Below, in pieces: positions 48,077 through 58,800 of a DNA stretch of 64,000 bases (position 1 is the first letter of the stretch; each line of letters starts with the position of its first letter). Both the position numbers and the translations under genes were made by a program. Source of the stretch: Desulfurobacterium atlanticum (GTDB lineage: Bacteria; Aquificota; Aquificia; Desulfurobacteriales; Desulfurobacteriaceae); NCBI RefSeq assembly GCF_900188395.1, contig NZ_FZOB01000002.1, positions 155,076 through 219,075 on the forward strand, written 5' to 3'. The notes under the pieces are model-generated. The model was not told where the DNA came from and ran no database searches. It was given only the letters and a program-made list of their open reading frames with translations.

Positions 48077-48115
48077 GAAAATCAGACATTTATACTAATT
48101 ATACAATTATAAAGT

Positions 48116-50122
48116 TTACAGACTTACCACTAAAGCAATATGGTAAACAATAAAAGCAACAACCCATGCAACAGCAAGTTCTACAGCAACTACAAATAGA
48201 ACCCATTTTTTTGATCCGCTCTCCTGATAGATAGCGGAAATGGTGGCTATACACGGAATATAAAGGAGAACAAAAAATAGATAGGCAAGAGCTGCTTGAG
48301 GTGTAAAAACTGTCCTTAACACTTCAGGAAGGTGCTCAGCATTCCCATAAAGCGTTCCTAAAGTTCCGACAACAACTTCTTTAGCAACACCACCAAACAG
48401 CAAAGCAATAACAGGCTTCCAGTCAGTTATACCGATGGGTTTAAAAACAGGAAGTATCAACTTTCCAATCATTCCAGCTAAAGAATGCTCCCCGGCATAC
48501 TCCACACCAAACGGAAAACTGGCAAGAACCCAGATAATAACAGAAGCTAAAAATATAACTGTTCCTGCTTTTTCTATAAAATCCTTAACCTCTATAAATG
48601 TTTGATTTAAAACCATTTTCAAAGAAGGAACTTTATAAGCAGGTAGTTCAATAAAAAACTCTTCCTCTCCACTACTCTTTAAAAACAGTGATAACAACTT
48701 AGAAAAAATAAGAGCTATAAAAATTCCCGTTCCATACAAAGAGAGTACTATCAACGTTCTGCTACTTTCAAAAAAAGCGGCTATAAAAACGGTATATACA
48801 GCAAGTCTTGCACTGCAGGAAATCCACGGAATCACAAGCATCGTTATAAGCTTTTGAATCGGTGAACGCATAGCTCTTGTAGAGTAAACGGCAGGCACAT
48901 TACACCCAAAACCGAGAATAAGAGGAATAACAGAAGCTCCAGAAAGCCCAAAAATTCTCATAAAATTATCCCAAAGGGCGGCTGCTCTTGCCATATACCC
49001 TGAATCTTCTAAAATGGAAAGAAGCGTATAAAGAACGAAAAGTATGGGAAGAAAAGACAGAACAGAACCTACTCCTGCAAAAACACCCCTGTCTATAAAG
49101 GACTTCAAAATCTCAGGAAAAGGTAGCTTATAGAGAAATGAAGGTAAAATATCCCCAAAAAATTTCCCAATAATCTCCACAAAAGGTTCACTTAACATGA
49201 AAGTCAATTTAAAAACAGCCGCCATAATAGCAAAGAAAACAGGAATTCCTGTTAAAGGAGTAGTAATAACACGGTCTATCCTATCCCTTAAACATTCTTT
49301 CTCACACTTTTTTTCCGCTTCAACAACTTCCTTAGCTATTTCAGAAGCGATAATAAACCTTTCTCTAACAATAATAGCACCTATATCTTCTCCCTTTCTC
49401 TCTTTGACCTCTTTCCTTATCCTTTCAAGAACAGATTTTAACTTTTCACCTGAAGAAGAACTTAAAACTTTTTCAATAATTTCCTTATCACCCTCAAGTA
49501 TTTTTATTGCATACCACCTAACTTTTTGAGGCTCAAACAAACTTTTAATAACAGATGAAACTTCAAGAATTGCTGCTTCAACAATTTCAGAATAAACAGG
49601 TTGGAAAACTTTTCCCTTTATTCCTTCAAGAGCAACTAAAACCATTTTCTCTTTTAGCTCACTCAATCCTGCACCTGTATAAGCACTCACAGGAACAACG
49701 GGTAAATTCAAAATCTTAGATAACTTTTCAAAATTTATATTAAAATCTTCAACATCATCAACTTTGTTCAATGCAAGAATTGGTTTCACACCCATTTCAA
49801 GAAGCTCAAGAGTAAGATAAAGATTTCTTCCTAACGTGGTTACATCAACAACATTTAAAACGGTATCATACTTTTCATTCAGTAGAAAATTACGAGTTAC
49901 CCTTTCTTCAATGGTGTAAGAAGTCAAACTATAAACACCGGGAAGGTCTATCAACTTTATTTTAAAGCCCCTAAAGGAGAAAAAACCCTCCTTTTTTTCA
50001 ACCGTTACACCGGGCCAGTTTCCAACTTTAGCTTTTGTTCCAGCAAGGGCATTCATTATTGCCGTTTTTCCAACGTTTGGATTACCAACTAAAGCAACAA
50101 CTATCTCCTCTTTCAACTTCAC
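48116..50122 (-). CDS. feoB: Ferrous iron transporter FeoB
   Basis: Inner-membrane Fe(II) importer of 668 aa. The N-terminal G-protein domain has G1 GNPNVGKTA, G2 (WPGVTVEKKEG), G3 DLPGVYSL and G4 NKVDD, followed by a helical switch domain, then Gate and core membrane regions with about ten hydrophobic segments (including GFGCNVPAV and IPWISCSARL, carrying conserved Cys). The start is GTG at 50122 overlapping the feoA stop (GTGA). Length is slightly short but complete. With feoA it forms the standard two-gene unit expected in an anaerobic iron-rich habitat. Confidence 0.96.
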   Translation of the reverse strand: MKLKEEIVVALVGNPNVGKTAIMNALAGTKAKVGNWPGVTVEKKEGFFSFRGFKIKLIDLPGVYSLTSYTIEERVTRNFLLNEKYDTVLNVVDVTTLGRNLYLTLELLEMGVKPILALNKVDDVEDFNINFEKLSKILNLPVVPVSAYTGAGLSELKEKMVLVALEGIKGKVFQPVYSEIVEAAILEVSSVIKSLFEPQKVRWYAIKILEGDKEIIEKVLSSSSGEKLKSVLERIRKEVKERKGEDIGAIIVRERFIIASEIAKEVVEAEKKCEKECLRDRIDRVITTPLTGIPVFFAIMAAVFKLTFMLSEPFVEIIGKFFGDILPSFLYKLPFPEILKSFIDRGVFAGVGSVLSFLPILFVLYTLLSILEDSGYMARAAALWDNFMRIFGLSGASVIPLILGFGCNVPAVYSTRAMRSPIQKLITMLVIPWISCSARLAVYTVFIAAFFESSRTLIVLSLYGTGIFIALIFSKLLSLFLKSSGEEEFFIELPAYKVPSLKMVLNQTFIEVKDFIEKAGTVIFLASVIIWVLASFPFGVEYAGEHSLAGMIGKLILPVFKPIGITDWKPVIALLFGGVAKEVVVGTLGTLYGNAEHLPEVLRTVFTPQAALAYLFFVLLYIPCIATISAIYQESGSKKWVLFVVAVELAVAWVVAFIVYHIALVVSL

Positions 50123-50334
50123 CTCACAATAACTCTTCTTGCCATACCTTTGCCAAGAGCAAACCTGCTCCCTGCAATCTCCACAATAACAGGGCCTGGT
50201 GCTGTTTTAATCACCCTTACCTTTGTTCCTGGAAAAAGACCAACCGATGCCATGCGGTTACAAAAACAGGGAGAACCTTTTATTTCAACAACTTCAACCT
50301 TTTCTCCTTCCTTAACGTCAAGCAACGTTCTCAT
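50119..50334 (-). CDS. feoA: FeoA, SH3-like accessory protein
   Basis: A 71-aa cytoplasmic protein with the FeoA SH3-like fold: EGEKVEVVEIKG, CNRMASVGLFPGTKVRVI, GPVIVEIAGSRFALGKGMA. It assists or regulates FeoB. I use the ATG at 50334 (preceded by GGTGAAG); a longer frame to 50391 adds 19 residues unlike the family. Its stop overlaps the feoB start. Confidence 0.93.
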   Translation of the reverse strand: MRTLLDVKEGEKVEVVEIKGSPCFCNRMASVGLFPGTKVRVIKTAPGPVIVEIAGSRFALGKGMARRVIVR

Positions 50335-50462
50335 AACTTCACCTTTAACTCTTTGATTGTTAGAATATATTAACTTTTTGAAAAACGTCAAGAAAGCAAA
50401 GGATTAAAAACTTTTTTCAAATATTAACGCTTTTCAAAATGGTGAAACTTAAAAACTAAATG

Positions 50463-50468
50463 TATAAT
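50463..50468 (+). promoter_or_regulatory. -10 box of prmC, probable leaderless start
   Basis: A perfect TATAAT ends 7 bases before the prmC ATG at 50476. No Shine-Dalgarno sequence fits between, and no good -35 box is visible 16-18 bases upstream (TGGTGA at best). Transcription would begin at or next to the start codon. Confidence 0.4.
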
Positions 50469-50475
50469 TCCTCTT

Positions 50476-51324
50476 ATGAAATGGACTGTTATGAAACTTA
50501 TCAAACGAGCGACAGAAATTCTATCTGAAAAAGGAATAGAAACACCACGTCTTGATGCTGAACTTCTAATGTGTCATACGTTAGGTTGGGAAAATAGAGT
50601 TAAGCTTTATACAAAATATGACAGACCTTTATCATCTGATGAAGTTGAAACTTATCGCCAACTTATAAAGCAGCGAGTCAAAGGTGAACCTGTAGCATAT
50701 ATAACCGGAAGAAAAGAATTTTTTGGATTCCAGTTTAAATTAACAAAAGACGTTTTAATACCGCGTCCTGAAACTGAATTATTGGTTGAACAAACTCTTG
50801 AAATAGCAAAGAATATATCAGAAACTCCTATAAAAATTGCAGACATCGGCACAGGAAGTGGATGCATAATAATTACACTTGCAAAACTGCTAACAAAAAA
50901 AGCTGAATTTTTTGCAACAGATATATCAGAAAAAGCTTTAGATATAGCAAAGGAAAATGCAAAAATTCACAATGTAAATGTGCATTTTTTTAAAACAGAT
51001 ATACTGGAAAATCTAAATGAAAACTTCACAATAGTTGTATCAAATCCCCCGTATATCTCTTTCAAAGACAAAAGAGTTGAAAAAAGTGTTACAAAATATG
51101 AACCACACTGCGCTTTATTTGGAGGAGAGAAAGGCACAGAAATAATAGAAAAACTAACAAAACAAGCATACAGCAAACTTAAAAAAGGCGGTTATCTTTT
51201 AGTAGAATTTGGAGAAGGACAGGCAGGAGAAGTTAAGAAAATTTTTGAAGCTTCAGGTTTTAAAAATATACAAGTGCTTAAGGATCTGGCAGGAAAAGAA
51301 CGAATAATCTTAGGAGAAAAGTAA
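50476..51324 (+). CDS. prmC: Release factor glutamine methyltransferase
   Basis: Methylates the Gln of the GGQ motif in release factors RF1 and RF2. The 282-aa protein has the helical N-terminal domain (TPRLDAELLMCH...REFFG-like GRKEFFGFQF), motif LIPRPETELLVE, SAM motif DIGTGSGCIIITLA and the catalytic VVSNPPYIS. Length is normal. ATG codons occur at 50476 and 50491; neither has a ribosome-binding site. prfA is not adjacent. Its stop overlaps the murA ATG (TAATG). Confidence 0.95.
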   Translation: MKWTVMKLIKRATEILSEKGIETPRLDAELLMCHTLGWENRVKLYTKYDRPLSSDEVETYRQLIKQRVKGEPVAYITGRKEFFGFQFKLTKDVLIPRPETELLVEQTLEIAKNISETPIKIADIGTGSGCIIITLAKLLTKKAEFFATDISEKALDIAKENAKIHNVNVHFFKTDILENLNENFTIVVSNPPYISFKDKRVEKSVTKYEPHCALFGGEKGTEIIEKLTKQAYSKLKKGGYLLVEFGEGQAGEVKKIFEASGFKNIQVLKDLAGKERIILGEK

Positions 51325-52592
51325 TGTATAAGTTCATAATAAAGGGTGGAAAAGAGCTAAAGGGAACTGTAAAAATCTCAGGTTCAAAAAATGCAAGCCT
51401 TCCAATCATTTTTGCAGCAATACTTACAAAAGAAGCTCAGATTGAAAATGTTCCCAATTTAAGAGATACAAGAACAGCCGTTGCACTTTTAAAAGATATG
51501 GGATTTGAAACCTGCTTTGAAAAGAATACTCTTTTTGTGAGAGAAAAAGAAAAAATTAAAACAGAAGCAGATTATGAACTTGTAAGAACTATGAGAGCCT
51601 CTATTCTTTCTCTTGGTCCCCTTCTTGCAAAATATGGAAAAGCAAAAGTATCTTTGCCTGGTGGCTGTGCAATAGGTGCAAGACCTATAAATTTTCACCT
51701 TAAAGCTCTTTCTAAACTTGGAGCAGAAATATCTATAGACCATGGATATATAAATGCAACTGTTAAAGGTAGATTAAAAGGAGCAGAAATTGTATTTGAT
51801 AAACCAACAGTTGGCGGCACCGAAAACCTACTAATGGCAGCTGTGCTTGCCAAAGGAAAAACAGTAATAAAAAATGCTGCAAAAGAACCTGAAATAGTTG
51901 ACCTTGCTAATGCTCTCAAGAAAGCTGGAGCTATAATTGAAGGAGAAGGCACTGACACCATAGAAATTACAGGTGTGGAAGAACTCTCAAAAATAGACTA
52001 TACAGTAATGCCTGATAGAATTGAAGCTGGAACATTTATCTCTTTCATCGCTACAGCTGGAGGAGAAATCACAATTGAAGACTGTCCATATGACACAATA
52101 GAAGCAGTCGTTCAAAAATTTAAAGAAGCAGGGCTTACAATAGAAAAACTAAACAATGTAACAATAAAAATAAAGAAAGAAGGAAAACTTAAAGCTACAG
52201 ACATCACAACACAGGTTTATCCCGGATTCCCTACGGATATGCAGGCACAGTTTATGGCAGCAATGTGCCTTGCAGAAGGAGTTTCAATTATAAAAGAAAC
52301 AATCTTTGAAAATAGATTCCAGCATGTGCTTGAACTACTAAGACTTGGAGCTAACATTACAATAGATGGAAATACAGCTATAGTTAAAGGAGTAGAGAAA
52401 CTTATAGGTGCAAAAGTTATGGCGACAGACCTAAGGGCCAGTGCATCCCTTGTTGCTGCAGGACTTGCAGCTGAAAACACTACAGAAATCTACAGAATCT
52501 ATCACCTTGAGAGAGGCTACGAAAATCTTGAAAAAAAACTTCAATCCCTTGGAGCATACATAGAGAAGGTAAAAGCAGAAAAGCCTTTCTAA
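51324..52592 (+). CDS. murA: UDP-N-acetylglucosamine 1-carboxyvinyltransferase
   Basis: First committed step of peptidoglycan synthesis, transferring enolpyruvate from PEP to UDP-GlcNAc. The 422-aa protein has [14 protein letters not shown] at the N-terminus, the PEP-binding Cys in [13 protein letters not shown] (so a fosfomycin-sensitive type), [12 protein letters not shown], and [14 protein letters not shown]. The ATG overlaps the prmC stop. It lies in prmC-murA-mscS; together with glmM and the amidase it is one of three cell-wall genes in the window. Confidence 0.97.
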   Translation: MYKFIIKGGKELKGTVKISGSKNASLPIIFAAILTKEAQIENVPNLRDTRTAVALLKDMGFETCFEKNTLFVREKEKIKTEADYELVRTMRASILSLGPLLAKYGKAKVSLPGGCAIGARPINFHLKALSKLGAEISIDHGYINATVKGRLKGAEIVFDKPTVGGTENLLMAAVLAKGKTVIKNAAKEPEIVDLANALKKAGAIIEGEGTDTIEITGVEELSKIDYTVMPDRIEAGTFISFIATAGGEITIEDCPYDTIEAVVQKFKEAGLTIEKLNNVTIKIKKEGKLKATDITTQVYPGFPTDMQAQFMAAMCLAEGVSIIKETIFENRFQHVLELLRLGANITIDGNTAIVKGVEKLIGAKVMATDLRASASLVAAGLAAENTTEIYRIYHLERGYENLEKKLQSLGAYIEKVKAEKPF

Positions 52593-52605
52593 ACAGGGAG
52601 AAGTG

Positions 52606-54273
52606 ATGTTTATTTTCCATACAAAAGTGGCAAGCACAGAAATATATCTTGCATCCTTAACAGTTTTTATCCTGATAACAATTCAAATAATAAAAGTTAT
52701 CATTCAACGAAAACTACAAAATAAATTCCTTAAAGCTTTAATTGAAAGTTTAAGCGGTATCTTATTTTTTATAGCAGGATTTTCTATCTCTAAACTTGTT
52801 CCATCTCCACTTCTAAAGTTTGTATTTGAAGATTTTTCAATTTTAATAGGCTCTGTATATCTTACCCGGGCACTCTATATAGCAGAAGAAGCAGCAACCC
52901 TACCCAGATTTATAACATTTTTCTTTCTCACACTTGCATTTATTACATCAGTATTTACACACTTCAATTTCTTTAATTTAGATGTTAAGATTCTTCTTTT
53001 TCTACGAAAATTATTCATAATTCTTGCATTTATACCTCTAATTACATCTTTAACATCTCTTCTTAAAGAAAGTATCAGGAACATTGTTTCTATTTCTCTG
53101 TTTATATCCTACTTAACTTTTTCAATACTGTGGCTATCTGGTCTAATAACTTTTGATACAAAAGCCATTGTAGGAATAGGTGTAATCGCTGTAATAAGTT
53201 TATTTTACAGCTGGGTTATTACACGAGGAACAGAGTTTATTAAAAATTTTATTGATAAAGAATTTGTGAGAAAAAGAGACATTGTTGTTTTAATAAAAAA
53301 TCTCAAACTTCTAATTACCCTTATTTTTATCTTTTTCCTGAAAATTTCCCTGGAATACTTTTTCAATCTTGATAATCTTTTCTACATTTTAAAACAAACC
53401 TATTTTATTAAAACGGAACTGTTGAAAATAAGCTTCTACAATATCATCATTTCCATCTATTATGGATTTTTCCTGACATCTTTGCTCAATGTAGTAAGAA
53501 AAGGAATAAAACTTTACTTCCCAAAACACAGGCGCACAATAGAAGGCGGATCGGCAGAAGCACTCATATTTAACATAGGAATTCTCTTTGTTTTCATGGT
53601 GGTTCTATCTTCTCTTGGTATAACATGGAAAGTATTGCTTCCCATAGCAGGAACTCTCGGAGTTGGTATAGGTTTCGGACTTCAAACCATAATGAACAAT
53701 TACATGAGCGGATTTATTTTACTTTTTAGTAAAAAACTGAAAATAGGAGATATCGTTGAACTTCCTCTTTCTGTTCCAACTTTGGGAAATGAAGAGAAAA
53801 ATGTTTTTGGGAAAATTGAAGATATTGGCATTCTTGCAACTTTAATAAGAACAAATGATGGAGTTGAGATAGCCATACCAAACTCAAATTTTATATCTTC
53901 TCCTATAGTGAACTTCTCTCATCACGATCCGTTTGTAAGACTAAGAATTCCTGTAGGTGTATCTTACTCTTCAGACCCTGAAACAGTAAGAAAGGTTCTA
54001 ACAAAAGTTCTTGAAAACATGCCCGGTGTCTTAAAAACTCCCAGGCCTAAAGTCTGGTTCTGGGAATTCGGTGAAAGCGCCCTTATATTCATTGCATCTT
54101 TCTGGATAGATATAAGAAAAGAAATAAAAATAGAAGAAATAAGAAGCAGATTTTACTACACCGCCTGGAGAGAGCTTAAAAAAGCTGGAGTAGAAATACC
54201 ATTTCCTCAGCATGACTTATGGTTTAAAAATACTTTAAAAGTAGAAATTGATAGTAGGAAGAATCCTGAATAA
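52606..54273 (+). CDS. MscS-family mechanosensitive channel, large form
   Basis: A membrane protein of about 555 aa, much longer than E. coli MscS (286 aa). About ten hydrophobic helices precede the pore helix and cytoplasmic vestibule. The family core is clear: LPIAGTLGVGIGFGLQTIMNNYMSG (quoted in part: GVGIGFGLQTIMNN) followed by LKIGDIVEL, then VEIAIPNSNFISSPIVNFS, and a C-terminal alpha/beta domain ending in IPFPQHDLWFKN. It releases solutes on hypo-osmotic shock. The ATG at 52606 follows AGGGAG. It abuts the leader-distal end of the CRISPR array; 65 bases with no feature separate them. Confidence 0.9.
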   Translation: MFIFHTKVASTEIYLASLTVFILITIQIIKVIIQRKLQNKFLKALIESLSGILFFIAGFSISKLVPSPLLKFVFEDFSILIGSVYLTRALYIAEEAATLPRFITFFFLTLAFITSVFTHFNFFNLDVKILLFLRKLFIILAFIPLITSLTSLLKESIRNIVSISLFISYLTFSILWLSGLITFDTKAIVGIGVIAVISLFYSWVITRGTEFIKNFIDKEFVRKRDIVVLIKNLKLLITLIFIFFLKISLEYFFNLDNLFYILKQTYFIKTELLKISFYNIIISIYYGFFLTSLLNVVRKGIKLYFPKHRRTIEGGSAEALIFNIGILFVFMVVLSSLGITWKVLLPIAGTLGVGIGFGLQTIMNNYMSGFILLFSKKLKIGDIVELPLSVPTLGNEEKNVFGKIEDIGILATLIRTNDGVEIAIPNSNFISSPIVNFSHHDPFVRLRIPVGVSYSSDPETVRKVLTKVLENMPGVLKTPRPKVWFWEFGESALIFIASFWIDIRKEIKIEEIRSRFYYTAWRELKKAGVEIPFPQHDLWFKNTLKVEIDSRKNPE

Positions 54274-54338
54274 TTCACTATAAATGCTTTAAAGTAGGAG
54301 CAGATAAAACCTAAATCAATAAAACAGCAATCATAACT

Positions 54339-54368
54339 CTTATCTTATTTCTGAGGTACGCTTAAAAC
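54339..54368 (-). repeat. Degenerate terminal CRISPR repeat (leader-distal end)
   Basis: Only the right half (GAGGTACGCTTAAAAC, 16 bases) matches the consensus; the left 14 bases are largely changed. Degenerate repeats mark the oldest, leader-distal end of arrays, which supports minus-strand transcription. Confidence 0.85.
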
Positions 54369-55645
54369 CTTTGGGAAAAACGACCTCTTTTACTACCTCT
54401 GGAACAGTTTCAATTCCTTAGAGGTACGCTTAAAACTACAGAACAGGCAGAAACCTATGCTGGAATTTACCGGTTTCAATTCCTTAGAGGTACGCTTAAA
54501 ACCCAGGATATGGAAGAACTCAAAAGACGGTATCCTGATCTGTTTCAATTCCTTAGAGGTACGCTTAAAACAAAACTCATTTTGAATATCTATCATTATT
54601 ATTAGATAGGTTTCAATTCCTTAGAGGTACGCTTAAAACCACCTTTAGCTTCAATGAAACCTTTCTGCTTTAGATAGTTTCAATTCCTTAGAGGTACGCT
54701 TAAAACTTTCCGGCAAAAGAGGAATCCCAGATAGAATCCCTGTTTCAATTCCTTAGAGGTACGCTTAAAACTTTAGAAAATAATGAGATTCTTTTTGTTG
54801 ATTATTCGTTTCAATTCCTTAGAGGTACGCTTAAAACAAGGGAAAGGATTTTCATTTCCTCTGACTTCTATTGTGTGTTTCAATTCCTTAGAGGTACGCT
54901 TAAAACAAGCAGTAAAAACTAAATCATACCTTAAAGAGATAGCTGTTTCAATTCCTTAGAGGTACGCTTAAAACTCGTAAAATCTTTCTAGAAGTTGGTT
55001 TCTTTTATGGGTTTCAATTCCTTAGAGGTACGCTTAAAACAATCGGTGCTGAAAATGTCGGTCAAGTAGTTTCCAAATTGTTTCAATTCCTTAGAGGTAC
55101 GCTTAAAACTGATGGATTTAGAGAAGTATTATATGTTTGATCCTAGTTTCAATTCCTTAGAGGTACGCTTAAAACTTTAGATACAATAGAAGAAGATTTA
55201 GCAAGTCAGTTGTTTCAATTCCTTAGAGGTACGCTTAAAACCTCATCTCTCTTTCCTCCTTCTCTTTTGTTTTGGTAAGTTTCAATTCCTTAGAGGTACG
55301 CTTAAAACTTGGTGAGGAATATAAGAATATTATAATTGAAGAGTTTCAATTCCTTAGAGGTACGCTTAAAACGCGGTGTTTGACCTTATTAAGAATGCTT
55401 ATTCCATCAATAGTTTCAATTCCTTAGAGGTACGCTTAAAACAAGATGAAAAAGATAGCAAAAATCGGGAAAGCAACTTAGTTTCAATTCCTTAGAGGTA
55501 CGCTTAAAACTATATCATAACCTTACCAACAACAAAAAATCCAAATAGTTTCAATTCCTTAGAGGTACGCTTAAAACCATATATATACCTTCTGTAGGTA
55601 TGAATGAGCTTACTAGTTTCAATTCCTTAGAGGTACGCTTAAAAC

Positions 55646-55883
55646 GATAATTCAAGTATAAAAGCAACTTTTTTTAGATCAAGTTTCAATTCCTTAGAGG
55701 TACGCTTAAAACGATAATTCAAGTATAAAAGCAACTTTTTTTAGATCAAGTTTCAATTCCTTAGAGGTACGCTTAAAACGATAATTCAAGTATAAAAGCA
55801 ACTTTTTTTAGATCAAGTTTCAATTCCTTAGAGGTACGCTTAAAACGATAATTCAAGTATAAAAGCAACTTTTTTTAGATCAA
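55646..55883 (-). repeat. Four tandem copies of one CRISPR spacer
   Basis: The 37-nt spacers at 55646-55682, 55713-55749, 55780-55816 and 55847-55883 are identical, giving four exact 67-bp repeat-spacer units. This points to slippage or unequal recombination in the array rather than four independent acquisitions. Confidence 0.95.
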
Positions 55884-58800
55884 GTTTCAATTCCTTAGAG
55901 GTACGCTTAAAACAAGAATGTGAAGTGTGGCAAAACATGTAATTATTGTAGTTTCAATTCCTTAGAGGTACGCTTAAAACTTTTTTTACACTTTATTGCT
56001 GATATAACAGGTTAAATAGTTTCAATTCCTTAGAGGTACGCTTAAAACTCGAAAGAATTATCAACACAGATTTACTACGTGTTGAGTTTCAATTCCTTAG
56101 AGGTACGCTTAAAACACAAATAACTCAATAGGTTCATATGTACTATCTTTAGTTTCAATTCCTTAGAGGTACGCTTAAAACAAGAAAACCGAGAAAAAGG
56201 AGGTATAAAATGAAAGGTTTCAATTCCTTAGAGGTACGCTTAAAACATTGATTAAGCATAAATCTGTAATTATACAATTGTGGTTTCAATTCCTTAGAGG
56301 TACGCTTAAAACAAATCCAGTAGCTTTGTCTATAATATGCGCCGTATTATGTTTCAATTCCTTAGAGGTACGCTTAAAACAGATACAAATGGAAATCCTA
56401 CAGTTTATAAATTTCCTAAGTGTTTCAATTCCTTAGAGGTACGCTTAAAACCCTTTGTGATCATTTCCAACCTCCTTTTTTGTTTTGTTAAGTTTCAATT
56501 CCTTAGAGGTACGCTTAAAACTTATGGTAGAATGAAGAAAACCGAGAAAAAGGAGGTGTTTCAATTCCTTAGAGGTACGCTTAAAACTAGGGAAAGCAAC
56601 TTATAGAAGGTTAATCTCACGGTGTTTCAATTCCTTAGAGGTACGCTTAAAACTTAACATCTTTACAGAAAAAGTTGAAAGTCTCGTTGTGTTTCAATTC
56701 CTTAGAGGTACGCTTAAAACACGGGATAAGATACACTCAACTTGGTTATGCTGGTGGCAGTTTCAATTCCTTAGAGGTACGCTTAAAACCAGATGTCTGT
56801 TGGGAATGTTTGTTTCCTATAAAGAGTTTCAATTCCTTAGAGGTACGCTTAAAACCCAGGCGGCAAGTGCATTTTCGGTGCTGTCAAGCTCTACGTTTCA
56901 ATTCCTTAGAGGTACGCTTAAAACACAAAACCTGTATTAGATTTTGTATTCAATATAAAAGAGTTTCAATTCCTTAGAGGTACGCTTAAAACAAATAGTT
57001 TAGAACATGTTTTATCAAACACAAAAAGTTTCAATTCCTTAGAGGTACGCTTAAAACAAATAGTTTAGAACATGTTTTATCAAACACAAAAAGTTTCAAT
57101 TCCTTAGAGGTACGCTTAAAACTGTTCCTATAAATAGCTCTTTTCCACTTACAGGATGTCGTTTCAATTCCTTAGAGGTACGCTTAAAACATGTTTCGGG
57201 TATATATTATTGTATGAAAAAAACTGTTTCAATTCCTTAGAGGTACGCTTAAAACAATAATGGAAGATAGGGATTTAGCGTCGCCGTCATAGTTTCAATT
57301 CCTTAGAGGTACGCTTAAAACGTATATTTCCAGTGAACGGCTTTATTAAATGCCGCTTGTTTCAATTCCTTAGAGGTACGCTTAAAACCAGGTTGAGCCG
57401 GAAGTCTCTCAACTCCAAGCAAAGCTCCGTTTCAATTCCTTAGAGGTACGCTTAAAACCCTGACGCTCCAGTTCAGACTATTCCAGATGATGCTAGTTTC
57501 AATTCCTTAGAGGTACGCTTAAAACTATATACGATAATTGTTTCAAAAACTTGGGATATAGGTTTCAATTCCTTAGAGGTACGCTTAAAACAGTCCGCTG
57601 TCTTTCTTTTCTCGTCGCCGCCGTTCTTTGTTTCAATTCCTTAGAGGTACGCTTAAAACTAGAGAGAAAGGATATTGTTTCTTACGCCTTGCGAGAGTTT
57701 CAATTCCTTAGAGGTACGCTTAAAACTTAAATTATATTTTTTTATTAGAAAATCAACATATTTAGTTTCAATTCCTTAGAGGTACGCTTAAAACAATTGC
57801 ATTTAAAAGAGATAAGATTGTATTTGCTCAGTTTCAATTCCTTAGAGGTACGCTTAAAACCCTAAACCACAGTCATATTACACTGCTGTTTACAATGGTT
57901 TCAATTCCTTAGAGGTACGCTTAAAACTATAAAAGGAATAAGATGTTATAGGGTGGATATTTTGTTTCAATTCCTTAGAGGTACGCTTAAAACAGATTTT
58001 GATTCTGACACTCAAGCGTTGCTTGAGTGTTTCAATTCCTTAGAGGTACGCTTAAAACCATCGTTTATCCTCCTAAATATATATTATTTTTAATTAGTTT
58101 CAATTCCTTAGAGGTACGCTTAAAACCTTTTGGAGATTAGCTATCTTTTTGAGCTTTTTCCGTTTCAATTCCTTAGAGGTACGCTTAAAACCATATGGAA
58201 CTGTAATGTTTCGTGGTGTTGGATCGGTTTCAATTCCTTAGAGGTACGCTTAAAACTCAAGTCGGTTATAAAAATACATCCAAGCCTGTTTATGTTTCAA
58301 TTCCTTAGAGGTACGCTTAAAACTATATTAGGTTTGAATACGATATCGCCGGATTCGTAATCGTTTCAATTCCTTAGAGGTACGCTTAAAACGAAATAAA
58401 CGATTATAAACTTCAAGAAAATATAAACAGTTTCAATTCCTTAGAGGTACGCTTAAAACAGCTTTTAGTGTAGTATAGTCGTTAGTTACACTATCTTGTT
58501 TCAATTCCTTAGAGGTACGCTTAAAACACGCAAGTCGTTGAATTTGAAAACTGGTGAAATAAATTAGGTTTCAATTCCTTAGAGGTACGCTTAAAACGAA
58601 GTACCGTCAGTAAAGAATATACCTGCCTCTGATATGTTTCAATTCCTTAGAGGTACGCTTAAAACGATATCCAATAACAGAAGATTACGATAAAGGTATT
58701 GTGTTTCAATTCCTTAGAGGTACGCTTAAAACTATCGTATATTTTCATTTTGACATTTTCGTTATTCAAGTTTCAATTCCTTAGAGGTACGCTTAAAACA

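Noticed and set aside
55914-55950. Spacer 55914-55950 translates to a CX3CX2C pattern (CGKTCNYC) like radical SAM enzymes
   Set aside because: Eight residues from one frame of a 37-nt spacer are too little evidence for the target gene.
57526-57561. Spacer containing GTTTCAAAAAC, which resembles fused repeat ends
   Set aside because: Unit length is normal on both sides; a chance match to an AT-rich motif is sufficient.
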